Shown here: in pieces, positions 54,087 through 63,279 of the stretch
Layout: each line of letters begins with the position of its first letter
How positions within the stretch are numbered: the stretch's first letter is position 1
Assembly (NCBI GenBank): GCA_000381565.1
Contig: KB906724.1
Location: forward strand, 2,780,980 to 2,844,979
Length of the DNA stretch: 64,000 bases
Direction: 5' to 3'
Origin: Oxalobacteraceae bacterium AB_14
Lineage (GTDB): Bacteria > Pseudomonadota > Gammaproteobacteria > Burkholderiales > Burkholderiaceae_D
Notes under the pieces: generated by a model
Seen by the model: only the letters and a program-made list of their open reading frames with translations
What the model was told of the DNA's origin: nothing
Databases searched by the model: none
Translations under genes and position numbers: made by a program

Positions 54087-55124
54087 TCAGCCGGCCAGCT
54101 TGCGCATCAGCGCTTCCACCGGGCCGCACTGGAAATGGCGCGACCAGCACCAGGCATACGCGCTGGCGGCCACGCAGAACAGCAGCGCGGCCGTCACCGC
54201 CGTCGCCACGTCCTGGCCGCTGAGCAGGCCCAGCGCTTCCAATGTCCCCATGCCCAGCAGCACGTGCGCGATGTACAGCGTCAGCGTCTGGCGGCCCGCC
54301 GGTATGGCCAGCTGCAGCAGCCGCCTGCGCCGCAGCCAGGCGGCGCCGCGCAGGCATAGGCCGATCACCAGCACGGCGCCGCCGGAACTGGCCAGCATAT
54401 AGAAAGGCATGGGCGGTATCGGCTTGGTCGTCAGCAGCTCGGACAGCCCGGGCAGGGCGGCGCGCAGCAGCAGGCTGGTGCTTTCCGCCGCCAGCAGCGT
54501 GGCGGCGCCCCACGCGATCAGCCGGTGCTGGATCGCGCGCTGCCCCAAAGGCAGCCGGCCCAGCAGCATTCCCAGCAGCAGAAAGCCCAACCACGGCAAC
54601 ACCGGGTGCCAGCCGTTGAACAGCAGGTTGCGGCCGAAGCCGGTCGGCGTCCAGAAGCCGCTGTAGGTGTAGCTGTGCCAATCCCAGCCCGCACTGTAGT
54701 TCTGCGTCAGGACCAGCCCGGTGAACAGCAGGTCCATGGCGACGATGCCGGCCGCCAGCGCCCGCCACGACAGCCTCAGCAGCAATGCGCCAAGCAGGAA
54801 ATAGACGGCGTAGTAGTGCAGGATGTCCGCTTCGAACAGCAGCATATTGCACAAGCCCAGCACCAGCAGGAAGACGGCGCGGCGCAGCGTGACGGCGACG
54901 GTTTGGGCGTGGTTGTTGCCGGCGGCGGCGAAGCCCAGGCCTATGCCGGCCAGCACGACAAAGCAGGCGGCGGCCCGGCCTTCCAGCGCGCCGGTGAGCA
55001 CGGCCAGCAGGCTGTCGCCATCCTTGATGCCCATCGCCATGCGAAAGTTGACGATCACCATGCCGACAAAGGCAAGGAAGCGGGCCAGGTCCAGCCCTTC
55101 AAGACGTTGTTTCTGATGTTGCAT
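54087..55124 (-). CDS. DUF418-type multi-pass membrane protein
   Basis: A 345-residue inner membrane protein with about ten hydrophobic segments. RLEGLDLARFLAFVGMVIVNFRMAM is the opening of the DUF418/acyltransferase-like family, and the C-terminal QLAIPAGRQTLTLYIAHVLLGMGTLEALGLL and WCWSRHFQCGPVEALMRKLAG is its diagnostic end. It is divergent from a TetR-type regulator, with a perfect palindrome between them, so repression by that regulator is likely. Some relatives may move acyl or sugar groups; the function is not settled. Confidence 0.85.
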   Translation of the reverse strand: MQHQKQRLEGLDLARFLAFVGMVIVNFRMAMGIKDGDSLLAVLTGALEGRAAACFVVLAGIGLGFAAAGNNHAQTVAVTLRRAVFLLVLGLCNMLLFEADILHYYAVYFLLGALLLRLSWRALAAGIVAMDLLFTGLVLTQNYSAGWDWHSYTYSGFWTPTGFGRNLLFNGWHPVLPWLGFLLLGMLLGRLPLGQRAIQHRLIAWGAATLLAAESTSLLLRAALPGLSELLTTKPIPPMPFYMLASSGGAVLVIGLCLRGAAWLRRRRLLQLAIPAGRQTLTLYIAHVLLGMGTLEALGLLSGQDVATAVTAALLFCVAASAYAWCWSRHFQCGPVEALMRKLAG

Positions 55125-55152
55125 GTGGTTTCCTCATCGGCTTTGAAGTATG

Positions 55153-55172
55153 ATGAACGAACGTTCGTTCAT
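55153..55172. promoter_or_regulatory. Perfect 20-bp palindrome, TetR operator
   Basis: ATGAACGAACGTTCGTTCAT is identical to its reverse complement. It lies 13 bases before the TetR-family start and 28 bases before the divergent membrane protein start, where it could block both promoters. AACGAACGTTCGTT-type sites are typical of TetR-family repressors. Confidence 0.8.
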
Positions 55173-55185
55173 TATAGGGGGGCTT

Positions 55186-55761
55186 ATGGTAGAGTCAAGA
55201 AAGCAATTGATCGTGGAGGCCGCCTGCGCCTGTTTTCTGCGCAAGGGCTACCACCAGACCGGTGTGCGCGATATCGCCGCGGAGGCGGGCGTCAGCCTTG
55301 GCAATCTCTACAACCACTTTTCGGGCAAGGAGGCGGTGCTGGCCGAGATCGCCGCGCTGGAGGCGGGCGAGCTGGCGCCATTCATCGCCCACCTGCAGGC
55401 GGAGGGCGATCCGGCCGCGGCCCTGGCACGCTTTGCCGGCGCCTACCTCGACTTTGCGGGGCGGCCCGAGAATGCGCTGATGACGCTGGAGCTGGTCGCC
55501 GAGGCGGCACGGAACCCGGCCATCGCGGCGACGTTTGCCGGCAATCGGGAAGGCTTGCTGGCGGCGCTGGTGGGTTTGCTGGAGCTGGGTGGGGCCAGCG
55601 GCCGGCTGCGTCGATGCGCCTTGCCGGCGGAGACCGCGAACTTGATACTGGATCTGGTGGAAGGCCAGGCGCTGCGGGCGGTGCTGGGCGAGGTGGCGCA
55701 AGCGGCGCCTGCGCGCGGGGAATTATTGGATTTTATCGCCCACGCGCTGCAAGCGGCATGA
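55186..55761 (+). CDS. TetR/AcrR family transcriptional regulator
   Basis: A 191-residue repressor. The DNA-binding part is RKQLIVEAACACFLRKGYHQTGVRDIAAEAGVSLGNLYNHFSGKEAVLAEI (residues 4-54); the rest is a helical ligand domain. The ATG at 55186 follows GGGGGG; an earlier ATG at 55150 lies inside the operator. It probably represses itself and the divergent membrane protein gene. Confidence 0.92.
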   Translation: MVESRKQLIVEAACACFLRKGYHQTGVRDIAAEAGVSLGNLYNHFSGKEAVLAEIAALEAGELAPFIAHLQAEGDPAAALARFAGAYLDFAGRPENALMTLELVAEAARNPAIAATFAGNREGLLAALVGLLELGGASGRLRRCALPAETANLILDLVEGQALRAVLGEVAQAAPARGELLDFIAHALQAA

Positions 55762-55827
55762 AAAATCAGCCGTGCCTGGGCCTGCTGGGCTATATGGCTC
55801 GCCGCAAGAAGCCGGCTGAAGCCGGCG

Positions 55828-56364
55828 CTATGTGTTGATCGGCTTCCGCATTTTTGCCAGCGGCACCTTGATCTCGCCCGGCAGTGTAATCTCGAAGCGT
55901 TCCACCACCGTAAAGCCGCAGGCCAGGTACAGCGGCACGCCCGGCATGGTGGCGGCCAGCTCCAGCGTGTGGAAACCGGCGGCGGCGGCTCCGTCGGTGC
56001 AATGGCTCAGCAGCAGCCGGCCCAAGCCTTGGCGGGCCGCCGACGGCTCGACGAAGAAGGCGCGGATGCGCGCCGCTTCCGTGGCCGGATCGAGCAGCGG
56101 ATCGGCGCCTTGCTTGGTGCGGTCGGCGCCGAACAGCGTGCTGCGCTTGCTCCAGCCGCCGCAGGCCACCAGCTCCCCATGCTTTTCGATCAAAAAATAG
56201 CTTTGATCGGCCACCAGTTGGGTGTCGACACCGAACACGTGGCGGGTGATCGCCTCGGCCTGCTCCGCAGTGTAGAAACCGTCGCTCAGCGCTATGCCGG
56301 AACGGGCGATCAGCGCTTCCATCGCGGGGATGTCGGCCGGCAGGGCTGCGCGCACAGTGATCAC
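55828..56364 (-). CDS. GNAT family N-acetyltransferase
   Basis: A 178-residue acetyltransferase: ITVRAALPADIPAMEALIARSG opens the fold, and the acetyl-CoA loop is ARIRAFFVEPSAARQGLGRLLLSHC (with the RQGLG pyrophosphate loop). The end LYLACGFTVVERFEITLPGEIKVPLAKM is standard. It is nine bases downstream of nadB and probably co-transcribed. The substrate is unknown. Confidence 0.88.
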   Translation of the reverse strand: MITVRAALPADIPAMEALIARSGIALSDGFYTAEQAEAITRHVFGVDTQLVADQSYFLIEKHGELVACGGWSKRSTLFGADRTKQGADPLLDPATEAARIRAFFVEPSAARQGLGRLLLSHCTDGAAAAGFHTLELAATMPGVPLYLACGFTVVERFEITLPGEIKVPLAKMRKPINT

Positions 56365-56373
56365 GCCCGCCCC

Positions 56374-57987
56374 TTACTTGCGGCGCGCCGGCGTCAGGAT
56401 GCTCGGCAGCGCCTTCGGCAGCGTCTCCGGGTAGTCGCGGCTGAAGTGCAGGCCGCGGCTTTCGTGCCGCTGCAGCGCGCTGTTGACGATCAGGTTGGCC
56501 ACGTCGACCAGGTTGCGCAGCTCCAGCAAGTCGTGCGTGATGCGGAAGTTGCGGTAGTACTCGTCGATCTCTTCCTTCAGCAGCGCGATGCGGTGCTGGG
56601 CCCGCTCCAGGCGCTTGGTGGTGCGCACGATGCCGACATAATTCCACATGAAGCGGCGCAGCTCGTCCCAGTTGTGGGCGATGACCACTTCCTCGTCGGC
56701 GTCGGTGACGCGGCTTTCGTCCCAGTCCGGCAGGTAGGGCACTTCGCCTTTTTCCTTGGCCGCGATGTCGGTGGCGCAGGCGCGGCCGATGACCACGCAT
56801 TCCAGCAGCGAATTGCTGGCCAGCCGGTTGGCGCCGTGCAGGCCGGTGCAGGCGGTCTCTCCCACCGCGTACAGGCCGGGCAGGTCGGTGCGGCCGTGCA
56901 GGTCGGTGACCACCCCGCCGCAGGTGTAGTGCGCGGCCGGCACGATCGGGATCGGCTGCCTGGTGATGTCGATGCCCAGTTCCAGGCAGCGGGCGTAGAT
57001 GGTCGGGAAGTGTTCGATCAGGAATTCGGCCGGTTTGTGGCTGATGTCCAGGTGCACATAGTCGAGGCCGCGTTTCTTGATCTCGAAGTCGATGGCGCGC
57101 GCCACCACGTCGCGCGGCGCCAGTTCGGCGCGCTCGTCGTGGGCCAGCATGAAGCGCTTGCCGGCGGCGGCGCCGGCTTCCGGCGGCAGCTTGAGCAGGC
57201 CGCCTTCGCCGCGGATCGCCTCGGTGATCAGGAAGGACTTGGCATAGGGGTGGTACAGGCAGGTCGGATGGAACTGGATGAATTCCATGTTCGACACGCG
57301 GCAGCCGGCGCGCCAGGCCATGGCGATGCCGTCGCCGCTGGCGGTGTCGGGATTGGTGGTGTACAGGTAGACCTTGCCGGCGCCGCCGGTGGCCATCACC
57401 GTGTGTTCGGCGGCGAAGGTCAGCACCTGGCCGGTCTTCTCGTCCTGCACGTACAGGCCGTAGCACTTGGGCTGGGCATTGGCCTTCCTGAGCGGGTGCA
57501 GCTTGTCCGAGGTGATCAGGTCGATCGCGCAATGGTGCTCGAACAGCGAGATGTTCGGATGGGCGCGGACCTTTTCCTCCAGCGTGACCTGCACCGCGTG
57601 GCCGGTGGCGTCGGCCGCGTGGATGATGCGGCGCTGGCTGTGGCCGCCTTCGCGGGTCAGGTGGAAGCCCAGTTCGGCCGAGTCGTCCTTGGTGAAGGGC
57701 ACGCCTTGCTCGATCAGCCACTCGATCGCCTCGCGCCCGTGCTCGACGATGTAGCGCGTGGCGCTCTCGTCGCACAGGCCGCCGCCGGCCACCAGGGTGT
57801 CGTCGATGTGCTGGGTGTGGCTGTCGCCGGAATCGAGCACGGCGGCAATGCCGCCCTGGGCCCAGTTGCTGGCGCCATCCTTCAGCGCACGCTTGGAAAT
57901 GATCGCGACTGTGCGCGTTTCGGCCAGGTGGAGGGCGACCGACAGGCCGGCCAATCCGCTGCCGACAATTGCAACATCAAATTTCAT
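56374..57987 (-). CDS. nadB: L-aspartate oxidase
   Basis: A 537-residue flavoprotein that oxidises L-aspartate to iminoaspartate, the substrate of NadA. The FAD loop is DVAIVGSGLAGLSVALHLAE; further family blocks are KDGASNWAQGGIAAVL, THREGGHSQRRIIHAADATG (as LTREGGHSQRR), MATGGAGKVYLYTTNPDTASGDGIAMAWRAGC, EFIQFHPT and TCTGLHGANRLASNSLLECVVIG. The start at 57987 (MKFDVAIVG) is preferred over an ATG 14 codons earlier because the FAD loop normally begins within the first residues. Confidence 0.96.
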   Translation of the reverse strand: MKFDVAIVGSGLAGLSVALHLAETRTVAIISKRALKDGASNWAQGGIAAVLDSGDSHTQHIDDTLVAGGGLCDESATRYIVEHGREAIEWLIEQGVPFTKDDSAELGFHLTREGGHSQRRIIHAADATGHAVQVTLEEKVRAHPNISLFEHHCAIDLITSDKLHPLRKANAQPKCYGLYVQDEKTGQVLTFAAEHTVMATGGAGKVYLYTTNPDTASGDGIAMAWRAGCRVSNMEFIQFHPTCLYHPYAKSFLITEAIRGEGGLLKLPPEAGAAAGKRFMLAHDERAELAPRDVVARAIDFEIKKRGLDYVHLDISHKPAEFLIEHFPTIYARCLELGIDITRQPIPIVPAAHYTCGGVVTDLHGRTDLPGLYAVGETACTGLHGANRLASNSLLECVVIGRACATDIAAKEKGEVPYLPDWDESRVTDADEEVVIAHNWDELRRFMWNYVGIVRTTKRLERAQHRIALLKEEIDEYYRNFRITHDLLELRNLVDVANLIVNSALQRHESRGLHFSRDYPETLPKALPSILTPARRK

Positions 57988-58171
57988 GATTACGTTTGGA
58001 TGCGGTTGAGAACCATGACTATAGACCATTTGTCATGAACGCGTCATATCCGGCTGATTTTCCGGGTTTTTGGGCCGGAACCGACCAGCCAATTGTGGCC
58101 GCTCAAGGTGCAAGCGCCAGCAGTTGGCGATGATCGGAGCTACACCGCCGTTTGGTGTCGGGGAGCGGATC

Positions 58172-58930
58172 GTGATCAGGATATTCCACCACTATGTGTC
58201 TAAAATAGCCTTCATGCTGTTGTTGCTGGAGTTGCTGGTGCTGTTGACGGCCGCCGTGGCCAGTGCGCCGCTGTGGCTCAAGGGCAGGCATGGCGGCGAC
58301 CAGCTGTACCTGCCGGCGCTGGCGTTCGCGCTGGTCATGGTGCTGAGCATGGGCACGCTGGGCATGTACCAGCACAATCAATCCAGGGAAGACATCAAGA
58401 GCACCTTGCTGCGCATCCTGCCGTCGTTCGTGCTGGGCTTTGGCTTGATGACCTTGCTGTCGAACATGCTGCCGGGCGCGCAGTTCGGCCGCGTCGGCAG
58501 CGTGGTGTTCGTGCTGGGCGGGGCGGCGGTGCTGCTGGCGCGGCTGGTGGTGTTCACCTCCGCGCAGTCGAGCATGCTGGAACAGCGCCTGATCGTCATC
58601 GGCGACGGCGCCACCGCGCGCGAGTGCCTGGAACTGGGCGCCAGCAGCGTCGGTTTCCATGCCTTCAAGGTGGTCGGTTTCGTGCCGGTGGCCGGGGAAG
58701 TATCCTGCGTGCCGGCCTCGCTGCTGCTGCCGGGCGACCTGTCGCTGCTGTCGCTGGCGCGGCGCTATGCGGCCGACGAGATCGTGGTGTCGGTCGGCGA
58801 CCGCCGCAATGGTGCGTTCCCGGTTCGGCAATTGCTGGAGTGCGCGCTGGGCGGCGTGCCGGTGACCGACGCCGCCACCTTCTTCGAGCGCGAGGCTTGC
58901 CAGATCCGGGTCGACTCCCTGCAGCCGAGC
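58172..58930 (+). pseudogene. Truncated EpsB/WcaJ-type polyprenyl glycosylphosphotransferase, N-terminal part
   Basis: From a GTG at 58172 (ribosome binding site GGGAGCG), about 253 residues match the N-terminal half of exopolysaccharide sugar transferases of the PEP-CTERM-associated EpsB type: VIRIFHHYVSKIAFMLLLLELLVLLTA, four transmembrane segments, then a Rossmann-like part (RLIVIGDGATARECLELG) and EREACQIRVDSLQPS. The C-terminal catalytic transferase domain is absent. Beyond 58930 the frame runs on only as the antisense of the neighbouring gene. It is cut by a rearrangement and should be inactive. Confidence 0.85.
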
Positions 58931-59739
58931 TACAGGAATTCGCGCTTGGCCTTGAGGATCTCTATCATCTCCAGCATGCCGCGGCTGGCGGCGTACACGG
59001 CGCCCGACCAGGACCAAGCGCGCGGATCGCCTTCGTCGCCGTACTCGGCCACCTTGGACAGGTCGACCGAGCCCACCAGGTCGGCGATATCGGCGGTATT
59101 GGGATCATGCGGCGCATAGGTGCCGACGCCGCTGCGCCCGGCCTCGGAAATGAAGATGCGCTCGACGGGCATGCGCAGGAAGTCGCCGCTCAGTTCGTGT
59201 TCCAGGCGCATCCGGCAATGGGGACACAATTCGCCGGCCAGGTCGACGCCGTAGGTTTCGCGGAAGCCGGGGCGCATGGTGTGCGGCACCAGATGCAGCG
59301 GCGATTCGTGCACCGGGCAGCCGGCGATGCCGAACAGGGCGCCGGCGTCGGTGTGGCTGTATTCCTCCAGGCCGCGCTTGAGCCGTATCACCAGCGTCGA
59401 CTTGCCGCCGGACGGAGGCCCCAGCAGCAGCAGCAGGCGCCGCCCGACCTCGGAACCGGCGGCGGCGGCCTTGAAATAGTCGGCCACGCGCGCCAGCGCA
59501 GCGTCGATGCCGTAGAGTTCATCGGCGAACAGCTTGCAGCGCAGCCTGCCGTGCTCGTCTTGCTGGCCGCTCCAGCCCAGCATGTCCCAGATGTATTGAT
59601 GCGAACTGCGCACGAATTGGCAGGGCGCCATCGGCAGCACCTGCTCCATGAACTGCGCGAAGCTGCCGCTCCAGTGGCCCGCCCGGTGCTGGCGCGTGAA
59701 GGCTTGCAGTTGCTCCTGGTATTGCTCCCGTTGATCCAT
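58930..59739 (-). pseudogene. Truncated PrkA-type serine protein kinase, N-terminal part
   Basis: From an ATG at 59739 (ribosome binding site GGAGGGGATG) the gene encodes about 269 residues of PrkA/YeaG: SSHQYIWDMLGW, LLLLLGPPSGGKSTLVIRLKRGLEEYS (Walker A), CPVHESPLHLVP and ISEAGRSGVGTYAPHDPNTADIADLVGSVDLSKV. PrkA proteins have about 640 residues; this one ends at REFL, where a TAG is created at the junction with the EpsB-like gene. The kinase C-terminal domain is missing, and so are the usual partners YeaH and SpoVR. Confidence 0.88.
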
Positions 59740-59844
59740 CGTTGCATCCCCTCCTGTGCAGTCAGCACAGACAAGTATCTGCGCCAGGACGGGCAAGCTA
59801 TATGAGGTGTGTCAAATGGACTCGGGGATTTTTATGGCTGAAAA

Positions 59845-60756
59845 TCAGTCAGCGCGGTCCCACGGCGGCGTGCCGGCAAATTCATCGACCAGGAAGTCGA
59901 TCATTACCCGCACCTTGGCGCTCAGGTGGCGGCGGCTGGGATAGACGGCCAGCACGTCGATATCGGGCATGTGGTAATCGGGCAGCACCCGCACCAGCCT
60001 GCCGGCGCGCAGGTCGGCGCCGACCAGGAAGCTGGGCTGCCAGATCACGCCCAGGCCGCCCAGCGCCGCGCCGCGCGCGGTGTCGCCGTTATTGGTGTGC
60101 ATGACGCAGGGCACTTTGACCGTATGTGACTGTCCATGGGCGTCCAGAATCTGCCACTCGTCGGCCGTGGCCGCGTAGCTGTAGCCGATGCAGCTGTGCT
60201 TCAGCAAGTCGGCAGGCTGCATCGGCATGCCGCGCTGCCGGATGTAGGACGGCGCCGCGCACAGGATGTTGTGCGACGTGGCCAGCTTGCGCGCCACATT
60301 GGACGGCGAGCCGGCGCGCGAGATGCGGATCGCCATGTCGTAGCCTTCCTCGACGATATCGACCACGCGGTCGATCAGCGCCACATCCAGCTGCACGTCG
60401 GGATATTTCTGCATGAACCTGGCCCACAGCGGCGCCAGGTGCAGCACGCCGAAGCTGAGCGGGGCGTTGATGCGCAGCACGCCGCGCGGCTGCATGGCGG
60501 CCGAGGAAACGATGGCTTCCGCTTCGGCCACATCGTCCAGGATGGACTTGGCGCGCTCGAACAGCGCCTCGCCGCTGGAGGTGAGCGACATCTTGCGCGA
60601 GCTGCGGTTCAGCAGCCGGGTTTGCAGATGCGCTTCCAGGTCGCTGATGTAGCGGGTGACGTTGGCGGGCGACGTATCGAGCGCGTCCGCGGCGCGGGCA
60701 AAACCTTCCCGCCGAACCACCTCAACGAACACTTCCAGTGCACGCAACCGGTCCAT
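59845..60756 (-). CDS. LysR family transcriptional regulator
   Basis: A 303-residue regulator of the CrgA/DsdC-like group: MDRLRALEVFVEVVRREGFARAADALDTSPANVTRYISDLEAHLQTRLLNRSSRKMSLT is the winged helix, followed by an effector domain. The start at 60756 is the usual MDRL; the 21 residues before it come from non-coding sequence. No obvious divergent target lies next to it. Confidence 0.92.
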   Translation of the reverse strand: MDRLRALEVFVEVVRREGFARAADALDTSPANVTRYISDLEAHLQTRLLNRSSRKMSLTSSGEALFERAKSILDDVAEAEAIVSSAAMQPRGVLRINAPLSFGVLHLAPLWARFMQKYPDVQLDVALIDRVVDIVEEGYDMAIRISRAGSPSNVARKLATSHNILCAAPSYIRQRGMPMQPADLLKHSCIGYSYAATADEWQILDAHGQSHTVKVPCVMHTNNGDTARGAALGGLGVIWQPSFLVGADLRAGRLVRVLPDYHMPDIDVLAVYPSRRHLSAKVRVMIDFLVDEFAGTPPWDRAD

Positions 60757-60802
60757 ACAGCGCTCCCATTCATGTTTTGTAAAGTATAAATCAACAGCAC
60801 AA

Positions 60803-60837
60803 TAAAAAAGCCGCAGCACCAGACGGGTGTTGCGGCT
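60803..60837 (-). terminator. Rho-independent terminator of the Sel1-like gene
   Basis: Plus-strand AGCCGCAGCACC (60809-60820) and GGTGTTGCGGCT (60826-60837) form a 12-bp stem with one wobble and a five-base loop. Six A residues at 60804-60809 give a T run on the minus strand, so it ends transcription of the gene at 60861. Confidence 0.9.
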
Positions 60838-60860
60838 CTATGGCGATGGGGGCAGGGCGC

Positions 60861-61286
60861 TCAGCGCGGCAGGTAGTTCACGTTGGCGGCTTCCTCGATC
60901 ACGCGGCCGGCGCTGATGGTGGCGTTGCCGGCAGCGTCCTGCATGCTGGTGGAATTGCCGCGGTACATACCGACCAGTCCTGACGCGGCCTGGGCGTCGC
61001 CGGCACTGGCGGCGCGCTCGAACAACTGCCGGGCTTCGCCGCGTTTGTCCGGATTGGCCAGATAGCGCAGGGCCAGTTCGCGCTGGGCCACCGGCGAACC
61101 CTGTTCGGCCCACTCTTGCAAGCGGCGCTCGGCGGCCGGTTGGCCTTGCGGGCCCAACTGCATGGCGGCGGCTTCAATCATGGTCGGCGAAGGGATCCCG
61201 TCTTCCTGTGCCTGGCAAGCGATCAGCGCTCCCACCAGCACCAGCACCGACGATACCAGCACGCCAGACTTGTTGAATAATTCCAT
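60861..61286 (-). CDS. Exported Sel1-repeat-like small protein
   Basis: A 141-residue protein whose N terminus is a membrane or lipoprotein-like signal (SGVLVSSVLVLVGALIACQAQ; Cys at about residue 24 could be lipidated). The rest is short helical repeats: GQPAAERRLQEWAEQGSPVAQRELALRYLANPDKRGEARQLFERAASAGDAQAASGLVGMY, typical of Sel1/TPR units. The role is unknown; Sel1 proteins usually act as envelope adaptors. A terminator follows at 60803. Confidence 0.75.
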   Translation of the reverse strand: MELFNKSGVLVSSVLVLVGALIACQAQEDGIPSPTMIEAAAMQLGPQGQPAAERRLQEWAEQGSPVAQRELALRYLANPDKRGEARQLFERAASAGDAQAASGLVGMYRGNSTSMQDAAGNATISAGRVIEEAANVNYLPR

Positions 61287-61878
61287 ATTTTAGTTACCCT
61301 TGGTTAAAGCAGTACCACCGTCAGTGAACAGAGCCGTCTACTGCGCTGTCCAGGCTAAAACCCTAGGCCGTCTGCCGTGGCACTTCAAATGCTGCGCGCG
61401 TCATTCAAGTGTCTCGACGCAATGCACCATTATACTTGCACTGAGACAAATTATCAATTGCGCAAGATGCCATGGCGCAATAAACTTATCTTTCCATTCT
61501 ACAAAAACATCGGCAAACATGGCGCACACTAGATCCTGCCTTGCTAGCCACCTGAATTTGGCGGTACGGGTCGGATATTATCACGAAGCTTTTCAGGCAC
61601 CTGAATGCAAGCCGATATTCAGGGTAACAATTGTAACCATTCGTTAAGGGGGGCAATATTGTGCTGACGGGACGTGCTTGGTTGCACTGCAACACGGATA
61701 AGTATTCACAATTTCTGAATAATATGCCCGCGTTTTTTGCATATTTACAAGGGCGGCGTTGTATTTAGTTGACTCTGAGGCAGCAATAAACTGATCAGGC
61801 AATTCATCAGGCGTGGGGCGCGTGCGGCGGTCCGGTGACCGCTCGTTAACGCTGATAGTCCAGCATGTTACTGTGACG
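61287..61878. other. 592-base AT-rich gap without recognised gene
   Basis: This stretch is clearly richer in A and T than its surroundings. It holds only short frames on either strand without family features and no convincing hairpin with T run. TTGCAC-like and TATAAT-like words occur (for example around 61430-61440) and could be promoters for the Sel1-like gene. No RNA gene was recognised. Confidence 0.5.
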
Positions 61879-62289
61879 TCAGGCTTGGGCGGCTTGCCCG
61901 CCTGTTGCTGTATTTCCATGCAGCCAGCCGTCGGCCGACTGCAACACCAGCTGATACTCGGATTCCAGGTCGCGCAACAGGGCGGGCACCTGGTCCAGCA
62001 GGCGCCCTGCGATGGCCTGCTCCAGCTTGAGCGACGAAGCCACCAGGCGCTTGGCGCCCAGCGTGCCTATCGATCCCCGCAGACTGTGCAGGATTTTCCC
62101 TGCGTCAGTATAACGTTCCTCGCGCAGGGCGACGGCGGCTTGTTGCAGCGGCGCCATGCCGGGCGCGCAGGCGTCGCGCACGATCTTCGAGACTACGGCC
62201 AGCGCCTTATCGTCATTGCCCATGTACTTGAGCAAGGTATCGACCGAAAAGATTTGTTCTTCGGCTAACGGCGGTAAGGCGTCGGACAT
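61879..62289 (-). CDS. Histidine phosphotransfer (Hpt) protein
   Basis: A 136-residue single-domain Hpt protein. The phospho-accepting His is in KILHSLRGSIGTLGAKRLVASSLKLEQAI (HxLRGS signature, about residue 76), within a four-helix bundle. Such proteins pass phosphate between hybrid kinases and response regulators. No hybrid kinase is encoded next to it. Confidence 0.88.
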   Translation of the reverse strand: MSDALPPLAEEQIFSVDTLLKYMGNDDKALAVVSKIVRDACAPGMAPLQQAAVALREERYTDAGKILHSLRGSIGTLGAKRLVASSLKLEQAIAGRLLDQVPALLRDLESEYQLVLQSADGWLHGNTATGGQAAQA

Positions 62290-62347
62290 GCATCGCTCCG
62301 TGTGAGGTGAAAACTCCCTGCATCATACTCTTTCCGCAACGCTGGTG

Positions 62348-63223
62348 TTACTGTTGCCCGTCATAGAACTGTTGCGTGAGCGTCTGCAAGGGCGTGTTCG
62401 ACAGCGGCGGCATCGCCACCGTCGCCGGCGGCGCCACGCGCACCGGCTTGCCGCCGGCCTGGGCCGAATGCAGCACATTGCTGGTCGCCTCGGGCGCGGC
62501 GTCCCAGACCGGAGGGTCCAGCCCTTCGAATACCCGCTTCAATTGATGGCCCCAGGTGTTGCGTATCATCTGGAAATACTGGTTGCGCTCGTCGATGGTG
62601 ACGAAATGGGTGACCGCGAGCTTTTCCGTCTCATAGACCAGCAAATCCAGCGGCAGCCCGACCGACACATTCGAACGCAAGGTCGAGTCCATCGAAATGA
62701 GCGCACATTTGGCGGCATCGTCCAGGCTGGTGGCCGGGGAGACCACGCGGTCGATGATCGGTTTGCCGTACTTGGCCTCGCCGATCTGGAAATAGGTATT
62801 TTCATCGTGGGATTCGATGAAATTGCCGGCCGAATAGATCTGGAACAAACGGCAGCGTTCGCCCTTGATCTGACCGCCGAAAATGATGCTGACATTGAAC
62901 TCGATGCCGAACTCGGCCAACGCCTTGGCGTCGCGCTCGTGCACCCTGCGCACGGCGTCGCCCAGCAGGCGGGCCGCCTCGTGCATGCTGCCGGCGGTCC
63001 AGATGCTGCGGCCGTCGGCGTTCTGCTGTTCGGACACCAGCTGGCGTATCGATTGCGAGATCGACAGATTTCCGGCGGTCATCATCACCATCATGCGTTC
63101 GCCCGGAATCTCAAACACGCTCATCTTGCGGAACGTGCCGACCTGGTCCACGCCAGCGTTGGTACGGGAATCCGATAGAAAAACCAGCCCGGCATTGAGG
63201 CGCATGCCCACACAATAGGTCAT
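62348..63223 (-). CDS. Anbu proteasome-like peptidase
   Basis: A 291-residue proteasome-type protein. It starts MTYCVGMRLNAGLVFLSDSRTNAGVDQVGTFRKM: removal of Met would expose Thr1, with Asp of SDSR (about 17) and Lys of FRKM (about 33) as the other catalytic residues of the Ntn-hydrolase fold. FGGQIKGERCRLFQIYSAGNFIE and ALISMDSTLRSNVSVGLPLDLLVYE match the Anbu family. The extra C-terminal tail (about 40 residues, Ala/Pro-rich) is common in betaproteobacteria. It is followed in the usual Anbu order by a transglutaminase-like gene on the same strand. Confidence 0.93.
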   Translation of the reverse strand: MTYCVGMRLNAGLVFLSDSRTNAGVDQVGTFRKMSVFEIPGERMMVMMTAGNLSISQSIRQLVSEQQNADGRSIWTAGSMHEAARLLGDAVRRVHERDAKALAEFGIEFNVSIIFGGQIKGERCRLFQIYSAGNFIESHDENTYFQIGEAKYGKPIIDRVVSPATSLDDAAKCALISMDSTLRSNVSVGLPLDLLVYETEKLAVTHFVTIDERNQYFQMIRNTWGHQLKRVFEGLDPPVWDAAPEATSNVLHSAQAGGKPVRVAPPATVAMPPLSNTPLQTLTQQFYDGQQ

Positions 63224-63279
63224 CGTTGCAAGTTGTTGATTGGAATAATTATGATTGTACCCCGGGGTTGCGGCCCTAT

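Noticed and set aside
55790..57775. A 661-codon open frame on the minus strand
   Set aside because: Another frame across nadB and the acetyltransferase gene, which both have strong family support.
58914..58938. PstI (CTGCAG) and EcoRI (GAATTC) sites within 20 bases at the EpsB/PrkA breakpoint, suggesting a cloning artefact
   Set aside because: Both six-base words are common in such sequence and the junction does not fall within either site; natural rearrangement or an assembly join is at least as likely.
61287..61878. Short open frames in the AT-rich gap considered as small genes
   Set aside because: They lack ribosome binding sites and any recognisable domain, and overlap each other on both strands.
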